DNA from: Rosa chinensis
Taxonomy: Eukaryota; Streptophyta; Magnoliopsida; Rosales; Rosaceae
Assembly (NCBI RefSeq): GCF_002994745.2
Contig: NC_037091.1
Span: 25,177,789 to 25,241,788 of the forward strand
DNA length: 64,000 bases
Reading direction: 5' to 3'
In this document: piece after piece, positions 22,874 through 35,229 of the stretch
Position numbering within the stretch: position 1 is the stretch's first letter
Layout of the letters: each line of letters begins with the position of its first letter
Notes under the pieces: generated by a model
Seen by the model: the letters and a program-made list of their open reading frames with translations, nothing else
Told to the model about the DNA's origin: nothing
Databases searched by the model: none
Program-made: the position numbers and the translations under genes

Positions 22874-22930
22874 TGCCAAATTTTTCCACAAGACTGAACT
22901 CTGACCTTTCTTCTGCCTTTCAGCATTGAA
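22874..22930 (-). pseudogene. Probable preceding exon of the Ulp1-like gene
   Basis: The minus strand reads FNAERQKKGQSSVLWKNLA and meets a GTAAGT donor at 22873. The phrase is like the linker that precedes the cysteine box in C48 peptidases carried by plant transposons. The acceptor side was not resolved; the start given is approximate. Confidence 0.5.
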
Positions 22931-22949
22931 ATATGGTAAATATGTTGTG

Positions 22950-23591
22950 AACATGGAAGACAACCAAACTTAGAAACCTATCAACAACAAGGACTACAAC
23001 GACACAAAGAATCAGATGAACCCCAATTTCAAGAGACTAAACAACAGCTGCACTGCAATATCCTCTTTAGATAAAAAATAGGTGCAACAGAAACACAACT
23101 AATAGCAAAAACACTCACCCATTAATTATCTTAAAGCCCCGATTCCACTGTCAAAAGCCATCACTGCAAAACAAAATCCAATTATTTTTTCAGTGACTCA
23201 TTCACAGACATCTAGCTACCTTTAGAGCAATAAATATTATATAGCTTTTCAAAGACCTTCCTATGTATGATGCTATCATCCACAATCAGAATGTGGAACT
23301 AAAAAGGCAGGGAACTAAAACATCAATTAACAAATGATTCAACCATTCTGCAATTTGTGGTTTGTGCACCATATGCATCCTAAGCATCAATTATATATAC
23401 TCACTGAAAGTTACAAAGTCATAACTCAGCTCATCTAATCCGGGTGTCTTTGCCTGCTAGATTTGACATATGTAATTTATGTCTTCATTCCACCCACATA
23501 TTTACCATATTATATAGCAAGATGGTTTGTAATTCTAGCTTACCAATCATATGTATACATATATAGGGTTCAACATCTCCACAGATTTGCA

Positions 23592-23640
<49 letters not shown>

Positions 23641-25760
23641 GATTACACACTAGCTATACATTTTGACCTTCTAATTTATTCTCAGCTCAAACATGCACCA
23701 TATACATGTAACACAAACCCCTTATGCAAATAACCAAACTCAAAAGGTTTCAAACAAAAAATATGAAGAACTAAAAAGGCTAAAAACAAATTCAAGAGTA
23801 AAAAGAAAAAAAATAGAAAGCAACTCACCCAAATAGGCAAAGAAGAGCCAATCGATGCATGCAGAGCAAACAACAAAACCAGAAAGCAGCAACAGCAACG
23901 GGAACAGAATGAACAACAAAAGCATAAACAAAGTTAAAAAAAAATGATCAGACCTGAATCCACCAAAATCAAAACAAAAAGAATATCATTTCAATACAAA
24001 ATAGAACTCCAACTACTCACCGAAATAAGCAAATAGGAAGCCCCAAGAAGCAAAAAAGAAGAGATTCTAGACAATAGACAAATCGAATAGACTTCCAGTT
24101 GTAAACTTGAATCAAGATGCATCAATTCATTAACACTGCAAAATATAGACAATGGCATATCAATTAGTATCACTAAATGCGAAAGAAGCATTCAATTTAG
24201 GCACCATGTAGTTCAGTACTTCCTACTTATTTACTACGAAGACTAGAAACTAGCAGATCATGTTTAATTATCGGAACCCACACAGATATGCAATCGCTGC
24301 TTTTCCAATTCCACCCCAGCCCCAAATCCCCAATACATGCGAAACATCATCCTATCAAAAATGGGTTCGGAACCTCAACATATTGCAATAAAACATTCAA
24401 TCCTATCAAATTTTTCACATTGTTTATGAAACCAAATCAGAAGCAAAACCAAAATAGAGAAAGAAATTATTCACCTCCTTGGCAAAAGCTCAGCTCGTCC
24501 AAGCACTAAAGAGCATTAATAGAACACTGAAAAAAATCACAAAGAGGGTCAATTTCTTATAGCAATGTAACCCAGTTTCATCAAAAACAAAAACCCAAAA
24601 ACCAACTTAATTACTATATCGTTTATGGATTGATGAAATCAGAAAGGGTTTTGGTTCTAAAAGGCATGTAATTCAGTAAAGGCACTAGCTAACTTGGTGG
24701 ACGTTCAGACTTTTTTTAACCAATTATAACTAAAGTTTTATCAACTTGATTTTCATTCAAAGCTGGTACAAAAAATTACCTCATCAAAATCTAGACCAAT
24801 TTGAGAAGTATCACCATCCCCAAATCGCTCTGAAAATACACCAGGAAATATTGAATAATAAGTTAGCCTTTCAACAAACTGGATACCAGACAACAAATTC
24901 ACTTAAATCCAACTTAATCACAATAATCGGAATTTCAATAAAACTGATGAATGAAAACTGCAACAACAATACAGAGCCACCACAACTTATCCGGTGTTAG
25001 GAATTTGAAATATAGTTTCTGATATGCCAATGATCATGAAAAGAAACGTTCTTTTTTGAAAAGTTTCATTCTACCTTCAAAATTTAGATCTGCCAACACG
25101 CAAGAGCATAAAAACAAAATCAAGAAACAAGCAAAAGAACAATTACTAGTAGATTATTTTAGCCAAAAGAACAATAAGTAAAAACCCAGATAGCTTTTGA
25201 TCGAATCTGAGTGAGAGGAGCAGACCGAGTTCTTGATTTGAGAGAGGGACTGAGCCGTCACCTGTCGACGAGACCGAGCGCCGTCGACCTTCAAGGGGAG
25301 AGGGAGAGCGCCTCCATCTAAACCGCCTGCACTGCCGCCTAATGCAATCGCCCAGGAAAATTGAGCAGAACACTTAATCGAAAAACACCCTAAATCCCCA
25401 ATCTTGAAGAAACCCTAAATCCATTAACACTTAACCGAGGGGCTTACCAGCAACACGATATGGATTGAGACTGAGACCACGATACGGATTGAGACTGAGA
25501 TGCTTTGGCTAGAATGATGTTTTCTATGTTTGCAAGGCAAGATGGGCGAGATTTTTCTGGGTTTTCAGTTCGATGTTGGATTAGAAGAGATTGATGCTGG
25601 ATTAGGACCTGGAATTTGAGTTCGATGATTTTGGTTTGAGACTCAGAAGAGAGAAATTCTGCTGTGTGCTCTGAAGAAGAGAGAAGAGTTCATTGTTTGA
25701 GAGAGCGAGCTGAGTATCGAGTTTCGGTTTCTGTTTCGAAAAATGTATCAGTGAAAATTT
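22950..25760 (-). other. Intron/exon-like interior of the CACTA element
   Basis: No further domain could be read. Near 25150-25373 the minus strand has a GC-richer, UTR-like stretch (CCTTGAAGGTCGACGGCGCT), which could be the 5' end of the captured or native gene whose 3' exons lie at 22.7-22.9 kb. A TA run of about 27 units lies at 23597-23637. Confidence 0.4.
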
Positions 25761-27825
25761 CATAAGTGTGAGACAAATTTGGTCTGTAGCTAAGTTGTGC
25801 CAAAAAATCACACAATTCCTTTCAAAAAATAAAAAACTCAAACAACCAAAATTAAATGAATCACACAACAAAGTCAAACACATCCCAATATGTTGTCAGA
25901 TTGTCTACAACTTAAATTTCAGCTTAGGTTCCAAGGAGGGAAAGTTCCCGCGCAGCTGTGCTATGTACAATGGTTTTGGTGCTACTATAAACAAGTTTCA
26001 TTCAGACAACAGAAATAAGGTTTTTACGTTGTGGGATCCTCAAACCATGACCTATATAAGTTCTCCAAAATTGTACGTTTTGGGGTAGAAGGAGTAGCAT
26101 TTGGGGGCACATCCAAAATTGCCAATAATATCTAATTTAATCATACAACACAAGTCAAAAACTGTTGTATGATAATTGCAACCTAGTATCACACAACAGG
26201 TATAACCATGATGTTGTACAATGTAGTACATATTTGGACACAAATTTGTGTCAAGCTAGGCGGGAAATCTCCCACCATTTTTTTTAATTTTTCACACTAC
26301 AGAATACTCTTGCCAGCGTTGTGGAATCACCTTCTCCATGAAAACATCAAAATTTTTATGGCCTTATACAACGTATGGTTCTTAGTCATGTTGTGTGATT
26401 GACTTTTCATCATCACACAACAATTTTTTTTTTTCGTTGTGTAAAAAGTGTTGTATATTGAGGTTATTGGCCTATTGTATGCATGTAATTATATCTAAAA
26501 CACTATAAATAAGTTAGTTCTCAAGTCAATTATTATGTAATTAATCTATTGTTATTTATTTTGTAGGAAATAAGAGGAATTGCAGAAACGAGATAAAATG
26601 ATGTGAAATCGGATAATTGAGAATTAAAGAAAAGAAGAATTTTTGTTAATTAATCATTGGTTTCATTAATTAATCATCGGATAATGATTAATTAATGATT
26701 GAAGTTTAGCATCAGAGCCATCATCACGTGCCAGTGCCAATGTGCAGCCATTAAACATTTTGTTTAATTAAAGTAGTCAATTACATGATGACATGTGGTT
26801 GTCCATGACTTTACTATTATTTCATTCTTCATGAACGGCATACCATTCTTTCTTTTCTTTAGGACGAATCATCTGCTGACACCTCACCCATCACCTTATC
26901 TCTCCTCTACCCCTTCCAACAGTCCATGACCATAATTAAAAGGAGGAGACACCAGCAGCTAGGGCTGGGCATTTTAGCCCAAGAGACCGAAAACCTGGAC
27001 CGAATCTATCCGGACTTTCAGGTCCGGGCCGGGGTTTGAGGAAAAAAAACACAAAAAATTGAAGCCAGAACCATTTGTGTTTAACCGGGCTGGTCCCGGG
27101 CCTTGTTATTCAAATGGCTGAAAGCCTGAAGAAAAGCCCGAAGTCATATTACCCTAAATCTGTAGGTATACTGCCTTGACTAAGAGACCACAAAGTCTCA
27201 AACTCACAGTCTCCTTCTGGAAATTGACCTCGAGCCTTTCCCAAACCACTAAACGCAACCCCAACCTCAAACTCACCTCCTCTTTCTGGAAATCTGCAAC
27301 TTAAATCTCTAAAAAGAGGGAATCAACTCCTCATTCTGGAAACCCAGCCTTAAATCTCTAGTTTCCCTTAGCAGTTCGAAGCCTCGAACCCAGCTGAGGA
27401 GCTTTCCTGATTTCGAATTTGAAATTTCCAGAAACCCAGCATCTGTAGCCCTCAATCCCTTCTGCCCTTCTTCGATCAGCTCGAACCCACTCGAATTCCT
27501 AGCCCTTGAAAACCCGATGAAAACCCAGCAATCAGTAACATATGTAGCCTTCGAGTTCCCGATTTCCCGATTTCCAAAAACCCAACAATCGATTCGAACC
27601 TAGCATTCCCGATTTCGAACCCAGCAAGGTATCCATTCAGTTAGTGGTTTCTGTATGCGCATTGATATGAAATTTGTTGTAATACAAACTGAGTTTTCAG
27701 TCATGGCTTGGAACCAGTAAATGGTTCAGTAACTCAAAATTCGTTTTTTAGTTTATTTTTTCAGTCATGGGTTATTTGATTCCAATTTTTTATATCTAGG
27801 TACAAGGTTTCAAGAATCGATTTTG

Positions 27826-28136
27826 ATAATGCTCGAAGCAGCAATGGAACTCGAAGCAGCTGCAGTTATTGGGGATGAGTTGGTGGTGGCTTCCAGCCAA
27901 TCTAAGGTCGGTGATGATAGTGAGCTAGCAGGTGGTGCGACTGGCACGAAGAGAAAGAGAGAGAGTATGGGAGCAATAGCAACAGCCGTTGCAGGTCACA
28001 ATTTTGGGAGCATTTTGATAAATTTGATGTTCCAATTAAAGCAACTAAAGATGGGGAGGAGGTTGAAGTCAGCCACACCAGTAAAGCTCGCTGTAAGTAA
28101 TATCAAACAGAGATTGGTGCCGATTCGGGCTATAGT
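27826..28136 (+). pseudogene. hAT transposase, N-terminal exon with half BED finger
   Basis: The frame from the ATG at 27826 (MLEAAMELEAAAVIGDELVV) leads through an acidic head and KRKRES. After a frame change it reads FWEHFDKFDVPIKATKDGEE, then SHTSKARCK, the first cysteine part of a BED zinc finger. It is cut at 28136 by an LTR (TSD ATAGT). The finger resumes at 33123 with SGTSTLRRHIENVCKK, giving the His and last Cys. Confidence 0.75.
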
Positions 28137-31100
28137 TGTAACATCCCATATCTAAATTTACTAGTCATTCAGACGGTAAACGACACTTACTTTCACTTTT
28201 TACTTTGTTTCGATACTTTTAGTGGCCCTAAAAGTTGACTTTTTGTTCGGGTTAAAATTTGAGAAAATATTCTTTATGAAAGTTGTAGAGGACATTAAAC
28301 TGAGCGCGTGCATATGCGGTACGTAAAAATGGGAGCTCGTATGCGAAAGTTATAAGCGAAAAATTAATGTTACTGTTCATGGTAAGTTCATATATATGGA
28401 AAGTTACCACGGTAGGTTTCCATTTCCGGAAACCCACCTCGGTAACTCTCCCTCTCTCCTTCCCCGTGCGCGTTCTCTCCCTCTCCTCTGCAACTCCGGC
28501 GTCCTCTCAATTTCGTTTACCTGGAAGCGAGCCGCGGCCATCATCCTTTTCCTCTCCTCATCCTGGACTCGCCTGCGGTGGTAGCTTGCCGTTTCTTAGC
28601 CGGAAATCGATGAATCGAGCCCAAGAATGTTACTGTAGATGTTTTGAGTCAATGCCGATATTTTCCAATTCCGGCCGTCTCCGGCCTCCAAACTGGCGCC
28701 GAAGGTTCGGTTTTTGACAATGATCATTTTGCCCCTAGCCTTGAGTCACGATTTGCAACATGGAGGAAAAATCGAGGTTTGAATTTCTGGGTACTATTCA
28801 TAAATCTGGGTTTACTGTTTTCTTAATTGTTGACCTAGATCTAGTTGTTTTCTCGGGTTGTGGTAGTTGAGAAAAGTGTTTGGAATGATGAGATGATTGT
28901 GCTACCAAAATTTGGTGGCCATCAGAGCTGGTGGCGGCGGCTGTAGCATGTAGGGCAGTGTTTTGATTCTAGTTTTTAGCCCATTAAATCCTATAAATGT
29001 TGTAGAGCTTGTATGTGAAGTTTGGTGAATTTTGGAGGAGCTTGGAATTGTTTGTGATCTTCCAAAGTTCGGAGTTTTGCGATTGAATTGTGGGAAATCC
29101 GGCCGTCGGATTTCCCTCGTTTTTGTTGTGGAATATGTAAATCGAGGAATTGGTGTTATGGGTGTGATTTGGATTGAATCTGAGAAGTAATGGAGATAGG
29201 GATTTTCGGGTTTCGTTTAGGTTCGTAATTATTTATTCGAATTGTCGTTTATGGAAGTGTACTTGTGTACAGGACGATATATCGAGCTACTGCTTGACGA
29301 AGGAACTCGTTTGCGTGGTTGCCAACCAGTACTGTGAGTGGATGTTTGATTTTGAATATTGATTGTTACGTCCCGAACCTAAATTTATCGGTTTACTAAT
29401 CATTTGGACAGTAAACGACAATTACTTTCACTTTTTACTCTGTTTCGATACTTTTAGTGGCCCTAAAAGTTGACTTTTTGTTTGGGTCAAAATTTGAGAA
29501 AATGTTCTTCATGAAAGTTGTAGAGGACATTAAACCGAGAGCGTGCATATGTGGTACATAAAAATCGGAGTTCGTATGCGAAAGTTATGGCCAAAATACT
29601 AAAGTTACTGTTCATGATAAGTTTCTATAAATAGCCGAGTTACTGTGGTAAGTTTTCATTTTCGGAAACTTACCGAGCTCTCTCTCTTCTCTCCCCGATT
29701 CTGTCATCCTCTCCGACCTCTTCACCTTCTTCTGGCCATAACTTCTTCATCCGGCGACGGATTTTGACATATAAGATGTCGTTGGAAAGCTCTCTTCCCT
29801 CTCTTCATTTCTATGGTGGTTTGGTGATTGATTCTGGACTGTGGAGGGTGCAGCAATGAGAAGAAGAGGCCGGTCACTGTAGCAAATTAGGATTTCCATC
29901 GATTTCCCGCAATTCCGGTCGATTTCCGGCCACCAAACTGGCGTCGAAGGTTTGGTTTTTGTCAAGGATCATTTCACCCCTATCCTTGAGCCACAATTTG
30001 CAGTGTGGAGGTCGAATCGACGATTTCCAGTTCTAGGGTTCTTGGGTTTTTCTGGAAAAATTTCACCGGCCAAATTGGAGCCTTTCAAGGTAAAATTGGA
30101 ACTTGTTGTAGTTGTGAAAATGTTGGGTCTGTTGAGTAGGTGGAGCTGCCAAAATTTTGTGGCCGCGGACACGTGGGGCCCACGCGCTGCCACTGTTGGT
30201 GGCTCATGGAGGCGTGTAGGGCAGTGTTTTAATTCCAGTTTTTAGCCCATTAAATTGTAGAAATGTTGTAGAGCTTGTATGTGAAGTTTGGTGAATCTTG
30301 GAGGAGTTTGGAATTGTTTGTGATTTTCCGAAGTTCAGAGTTTTGTGATTGAATTGTGGGAAATTCCGGCCGTCGGATTTCCCTCATTTTCGCTGTGGAA
30401 TATGTAAAATGAGGAATCGGTGTTGTGGGTGTGATTTGGGCTGAATTTGAGAAGTAATGGAGATAGGGATGTTCGAGGTTTCGTTTAGGTTCGTAATTAT
30501 TTATTCGGATTGTCCTTTACGGAAATATAATTGTGTACAGGATGATGTCGCGAGCTACGGCTAGATGAAAGAACTCGTTTGCATGGTCGCTCAATAGTAC
30601 TGTGGGTGGATCTTTGCTTTTAAATGTGGATGCATGCAAATGTTTTTCCTGAATTAATTATTTAATTATTTAATCCATGTTATTATATTTTGCTTTCGGG
30701 AAATTATTGTTGATTTGTCTTGATTTGTTTTGGGAAATGAATTAGTGACTTAAATTATTGTTTTAATTTATCGAGCATATTAAACGGATTTAAATATTTT
30801 TATTACTATGTCAATTGGATTTTCGAATTGAACTTGTTATGCTCGATTTTGAATTTGTGATTTATGTTAAATTTCGTTGAAGTAATTTTCCGAGGTGATT
30901 TCCGGAATTAAGTATCTTTCTATTCATTGATTTGAGATTCTTGGAAAAATTTTCGAAATGGGATTTCGATGAAGTTATTTCTTATTTATTTATTCGACTT
31001 TCGGTTTTGGCATTGGGAATGCCTGGATGATGATCTAATTATTCTTTTAGCGTGTGGGACATGCTGTTGATTTATGCGACTTTTTACGAGAATTTGCGGG

Positions 31101-33117
31101 TACGGTTGGGAATCGTACCCGTGTTTTCTTTATTTGCGGGACTTATGGGGAAGCCTTATAAATTTACTGGATTTGAATGGTTTTTACCTGCCATACATGG
31201 GTCGTCATTTAGTTCTCCTTCTTACGTGGGTGTAGTCGAGACTTATTAGTACTCCTCCCTGCTTACTAAGTGTTCGCGAGTGAGTCAAGCAGAGCATGGG
31301 ATGCTCCAGAATGTGGGACACTCCGACCCGAGCCTGGGAGGCTCCCTTCTTTCATATGGTGATACTTCTTCCCCATATCTTATTGTGCTTGACTAGCGGG
31401 GCTAGTCTTATCTTCTTGAGAAACGAGATTTCGGTTTTACGATATATCTTTTCGAATGTTGTGACTAGCGAGGCTAGTCGGTTTATCGTTTTGAAATTCT
31501 TGGATTTAAAGCTAAATGTGTTTTCTTATGGTTGCATGCATCAGATTTTTAAGAGAATAAATGTGGGAAAGTATGAAATCCTTTTTCTTTTAAATTGTTT
31601 ATTTTTGTCCACTCACACTAACGTTTTTCGTCTACTTTCCCCTGGGTCTTTCGGTTTCAAATGCCCAGTTTGCAGGCGTTAGTAGTTGAGGTCGGGCGTA
31701 CATGGCATTTGAGGCATAGTTGTCACTACTTCCGCCGTGTAGGATCTCTTGATCCTTTCCTCTTCTTTTTATATCTCTGTGTATAGTAGTATTGCTCTGA
31801 TAACCTTTGGGATTAGTATTGTTGAGTTTTGTGTTTTGTGAAAGTGGAGTTGTTGGTAATTGGGAGCAAGGTGGCTCCAGGAGTATAAGGTTGGTTTGCT
31901 TGAAGTGTTTTTTTGTGTTTTACAGGTTTTTGGGTAGTCCATTTTAGGGGTGACTCTGCCGAATTTTTGGTAGAGCTATCCCTAAAGTGGGCCCCACAGG
32001 GCCACCTCGGATTTCAGGATGAAATTCTGGGCAGGTCCTGTCATTTATGCATGCATTTATTTCTCTAAGGTAATGCTTTATTTAATTATCATCTTTGATT
32101 TGCTATCGATAGTGATTTTGGTTTTCAGATTATAAAGTGATTTCGGATTTGATTGGGTTTTGAGATTTATGAAATATTATAAAGTGATTTCGGGAATGAA
32201 TTGTTTTCTGATTTTAAATGGAATTTTTGTCAAGGAAACGACTGATTTAATTATTCTTTTAGCGTGTGGGACACACTGTTGATTTATGTGACTTTCTACA
32301 AGAATTTCTGGGTACGGATGGGAATTGTACCGGTGTTTTCTTTATTCGCGGGACTTATGGGGAAGCCTTATAGATTTATTGGATTTGAATGGTTTTTACC
32401 CACCATACCTGGGTCGCTATATTTTATTGTTAGCTAGCCTATTAGTACTCCTCCCTGCTTACTATGTGTTCGTAGGTGAGTAGAGCAGAGCAGAGCATGG
32501 GATGCTCCAGAGTGTGGGATACTCCGACCCGAGCCTGGGAGGCTCATTTCTTTCGTATGGTGATACTTCTTCTCTATATCTTATCGTTTCTTGACTAGGG
32601 GGGCTAGTCCGATTTTCACTGTAGCCAGCGGGGCTGGTCTTATCTTCTTGAGAAACGAGATTTCGGATTTACGATATATTTTTTCAAATGTTGTGACTAG
32701 CGAGGCTAATCGGTTTATCGTTTTGAAATCCTTGGATTTAAAGCTAAATGTGTTTTCTTATTGTGCATGCATCCGATTTTTAAGAGAATAAATGTGGGAA
32801 AGTATGAAATCCTTTTTGTTTTGAATTGTTTATTTTTGTCCACTCACGCTAACGTTTTTCGTCTACTTTCCCCTGAGCCTTTCGGTTTCTAATGCCTAGT
32901 TTGCAGGCGCTATTAGTTGAGGTTGGGCGTACATGGTTTGAGGCATAGTTGACGAATAGCTTCCGCACTTCTTCATTTGGCTCTGATATATTGTGGTTAA
33001 TGTTTTGGGATGTCCACTTTAGGGGTGACTCGGCTAGCTCTCGGTAGAGTTATCTCTAAGGTGGGCCCCATCAGGGTCAGCTCTGATACAGGGTGAAATC
33101 CGGGGCAGGTCCTGTCA
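28137..33117 (+). mobile_element. Solo LTR of the 2.7-kb family, inserted in the BED-finger exon
   Basis: It starts TGTAACATCCCATATCTAAA and ends GGGGCAGGTCCTGTCA, with perfect TSD ATAGT at 28132-28136 and 33118-33122. It is split by a second copy of its own family at 29364-32043. Its 3' half (32044-33117) has lost about 300 bases relative to the other copies. No primer site or coding domain is seen, so it is read as a solo LTR. TGTAACATCCC/TGTTACGTCCC starts and this length would suit a Tekay-type chromovirus, but that is a guess. Confidence 0.85.
29364..32043 (+). mobile_element. Second copy of the 2.7-kb LTR family, nested in the first
   Basis: It runs from TGTTACGTCCCGAACC to GGGCAGGTCCTGTCA (2680 bp). 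Flanks are TTGAT (29359-29363) and TTTAT (32044-32048), a 5-bp TSD with one mismatch. The uninterrupted copy at 60479 shows GTGATGCATGCA at the corresponding site, confirming the insertion. TATAAATA lies at 29626-29633. It carries the same hairpin array as the other copies (near 31055-31480). Confidence 0.85.
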
Positions 33118-33122
33118 ATAGT

Positions 33123-35229
33123 GGTACTAGTACTCTTAGGCGTCATATTGAAAATGTTTGCAAGAAATATCCCTGTAGAGTAGATTTGGAAGATGGCCAG
33201 AAAGTGTTGACTAGTGATGGGAACAAAGGTGTAGTTGTGAGACAATAGTGTCCAGATGCCTTTACAGAAGTTTGTGTTGTAATGATAGTTCTTGACGAAC
33301 TACCATTTAGTTAAGTAGAAAAGGCTGGGTTTCAGTATTTCTGTTCTGTTGCCATCCTTCGATGGAAAATTCCGAGCAAAAGGTTGATTGTACAGAAATT
33401 TTTGGAGATGTATGATGCTAAGAAAGAGGAGCTTAGGGGTGAGTTGGCCAAACACAGAGTGTGCTTGACTACCGACACTTGGATTTAGATGTAGAATGTC
33501 AATTACATGGTGGTGACAACGCATTTCCTCGATATGGGCTGGAATTTGCACAAGAGGATATTGAACTTTTTTGTGATTCCCAATCATAACGGCACCGCCA
33601 TTGGGAAGATTTTAGAAACATGTTTGGTGCAATGGAAGATTGATAAAGTGATGACTGTTTCAGTTGATAATGCTGTTGCCAACAACCATGCAGTGGAGTA
33701 TCTTAGGAAGAAGATGTTGAATTGGTATGTTCCCCCTGTTTTGGACGGACATTATATGCATGTGAGGTGCTTGGCTCACATTTCCTTATCGTTAGATCTA
33801 GCTTGCATATTTTGGACAAGTCGGTTGCAGCTATTAGAAATGCAATGAGGTGTGTGAGGTCTTCTGCTTCAAGGTTGGATGAGTTTAAGATGTGTGTTGA
33901 GAAGGAGAAGTTAGACGTTAATAAAATATGCATTCTTGATGTTCCAACTTGGTGGAACTCTACATTTCTAATGTTAGATACAGCAATGCAGTTGAGAAAG
34001 GGGTTTGATCGGTTAGCTGAAGAGGAAGACAACAAATACTCGGGTTATTTCGGTGAATATGAGGATTTGATAGAGGAGGATTTAGAAGTGGTAGAGATTC
34101 AAGAGAATGCTAATTAAGTCAAAAACTCGTAGGAAGATGGTCGGACCACCCACAGATGAAGATTGGGAAAATGCTACTATTTTTATTAGATTTCTACGAG
34201 TTTTTTATGAGGTTACATTGAGGATCAGTGCAACAACGAAGTCTACTACAGCTTCAGCTTTCCATGACACTGTGTAGATAGAGTGTGAGATTAATGCGCT
34301 GTTTTTGAAGCCGGAAATGAACTATGAAAGTGAAACAGAAGCTTTAATGGCTCGGATGGCGGTGATGATGAGAAATAAGTTTAATAAATACTTTGGCAAC
34401 ATGGATGACGTCAATCAACTTCTTCTAGTTGCTTTAGTTCTTGATCCTAGGTATAAACTTCGCAATGTCGGCCATGTTATGAGGGAAATGTTGGAGATGG
34501 ATGAGAATTTGGTTAGACAAAAGGAAGCAAAAGTGAAAGATCTGCTTGTTGCTTTGATTGATATCTATACACAATCATCGACGGTGAGTTCAACTAAAAA
34601 AAAAAACTGTGTCAAGAGTAAAAAGCCATCTGCTACGAAAAGAAGAAGTGGAAAAATGGTAGAGATGATGGATAATTGGGCCAAGGCGCTTGAGGACTTG
34701 AACGAAATTGTTGTGGAGAGTGAAGTTGATCAATACATTCTCGATCCATTTGAAAAGCCAAAAGAAGGGGATGACTTCGATATCTTAACTTGGTGGAAGC
34801 TCAATGGATCGAAATATCCTAACTTGCCAGCTGTGGCAAGGGATGTGCTAGCTATTCAAGTTTCCACAGTAGCTTCTGAGTCATGCTTTAGCACAGGCAA
34901 AGGAGTAATCGATCCTCATAGATGTTCCTTAACTCCTAGAAGTGTTGAAGCCCTTATATGCTTGCAAAACTGGCTTAAGAGTGATGAAATAATGGGTCTA
35001 GAGTATGTTCCAATCATTGAGGAGATGAACATGTGTGAAGATATTGAGAAAGGTACAACTCTCCCTCTTTTTTGTTCAATATTTGGACTGTTTTCTGGTT
35101 CATAATTTTCTGCCAATTAACCTGCAGATTATCAAAATAGAGCCCCAATTCCGGCTGTGGCAACTTCAAAGCCTCCAAAGCATTCTAGGGTCCCAAAGGC
35201 TGCAAAGACAGCAACATCTACTTCTAAAG
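33123..35229 (+). pseudogene. hAT (Ac-type) transposase, catalytic part and C-terminal dimerisation domain
   Basis: This continues the BED finger (SGTSTLRRHIENVCKK). Seen next are KFLEMYDAKKEELRGE, the RNase H-like core with VDNAVANNHAVEYLRK, and YMHVRCLAH followed by a small deletion/frameshift near 33785. VPTWWNSTFLMLDTAMQLRK, ALVLDPRYKL and the hAT C-terminal domain (WWKLNGSKYPNLPAVARDVL, STVASESCFSTGKGVIDPHR, LTPRSVEALICLQNWLK) follow. Stops lie at 33247, near 33313, 33486-33494, near 34115 and near 34276. A GT donor at 35053 and AG before 35128 keep the frame into a basic tail exon (to 35229). Known role: cut-and-paste transposase, nuclear. This copy is dead; the longest intact stretch (34305-35105) holds the dimerisation domain. 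An Ac/RICESLEEPER-like type is the best match. Confidence 0.88.

Larger units (their letters stand above)
21628..26477 (-). mobile_element. CACTA (En/Spm-type) element, 4850 bp
   Basis: The left end is CACTAGGCCAAAAAAGCG. The complement of the right end is CAATAGGCCAATAACC, a match apart from a few substitutions. A 3-bp TSD TAT lies on both sides (21625-21627 and 26478-26480). Excision restores the LTR sequence seen at 824 onward, which confirms the ends. Both subterminal regions (about 21650-22140 and 25860-26460) are packed with GTTGTGTGA/TCACACAAC motifs in both orientations, typical CACTA transposase-binding repeats. The inside has a minus-strand, intron-containing gene remnant with a Ulp1-like peptidase piece. 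No TNP2-type transposase was recognised, so it is probably non-autonomous. Confidence 0.85.

Noticed and set aside
28367..28717. 116-codon frame in the 2.7-kb LTR
   Set aside because: Lies in LTR leader DNA; the corresponding frame is not kept in the copies at 29364 and 60479.
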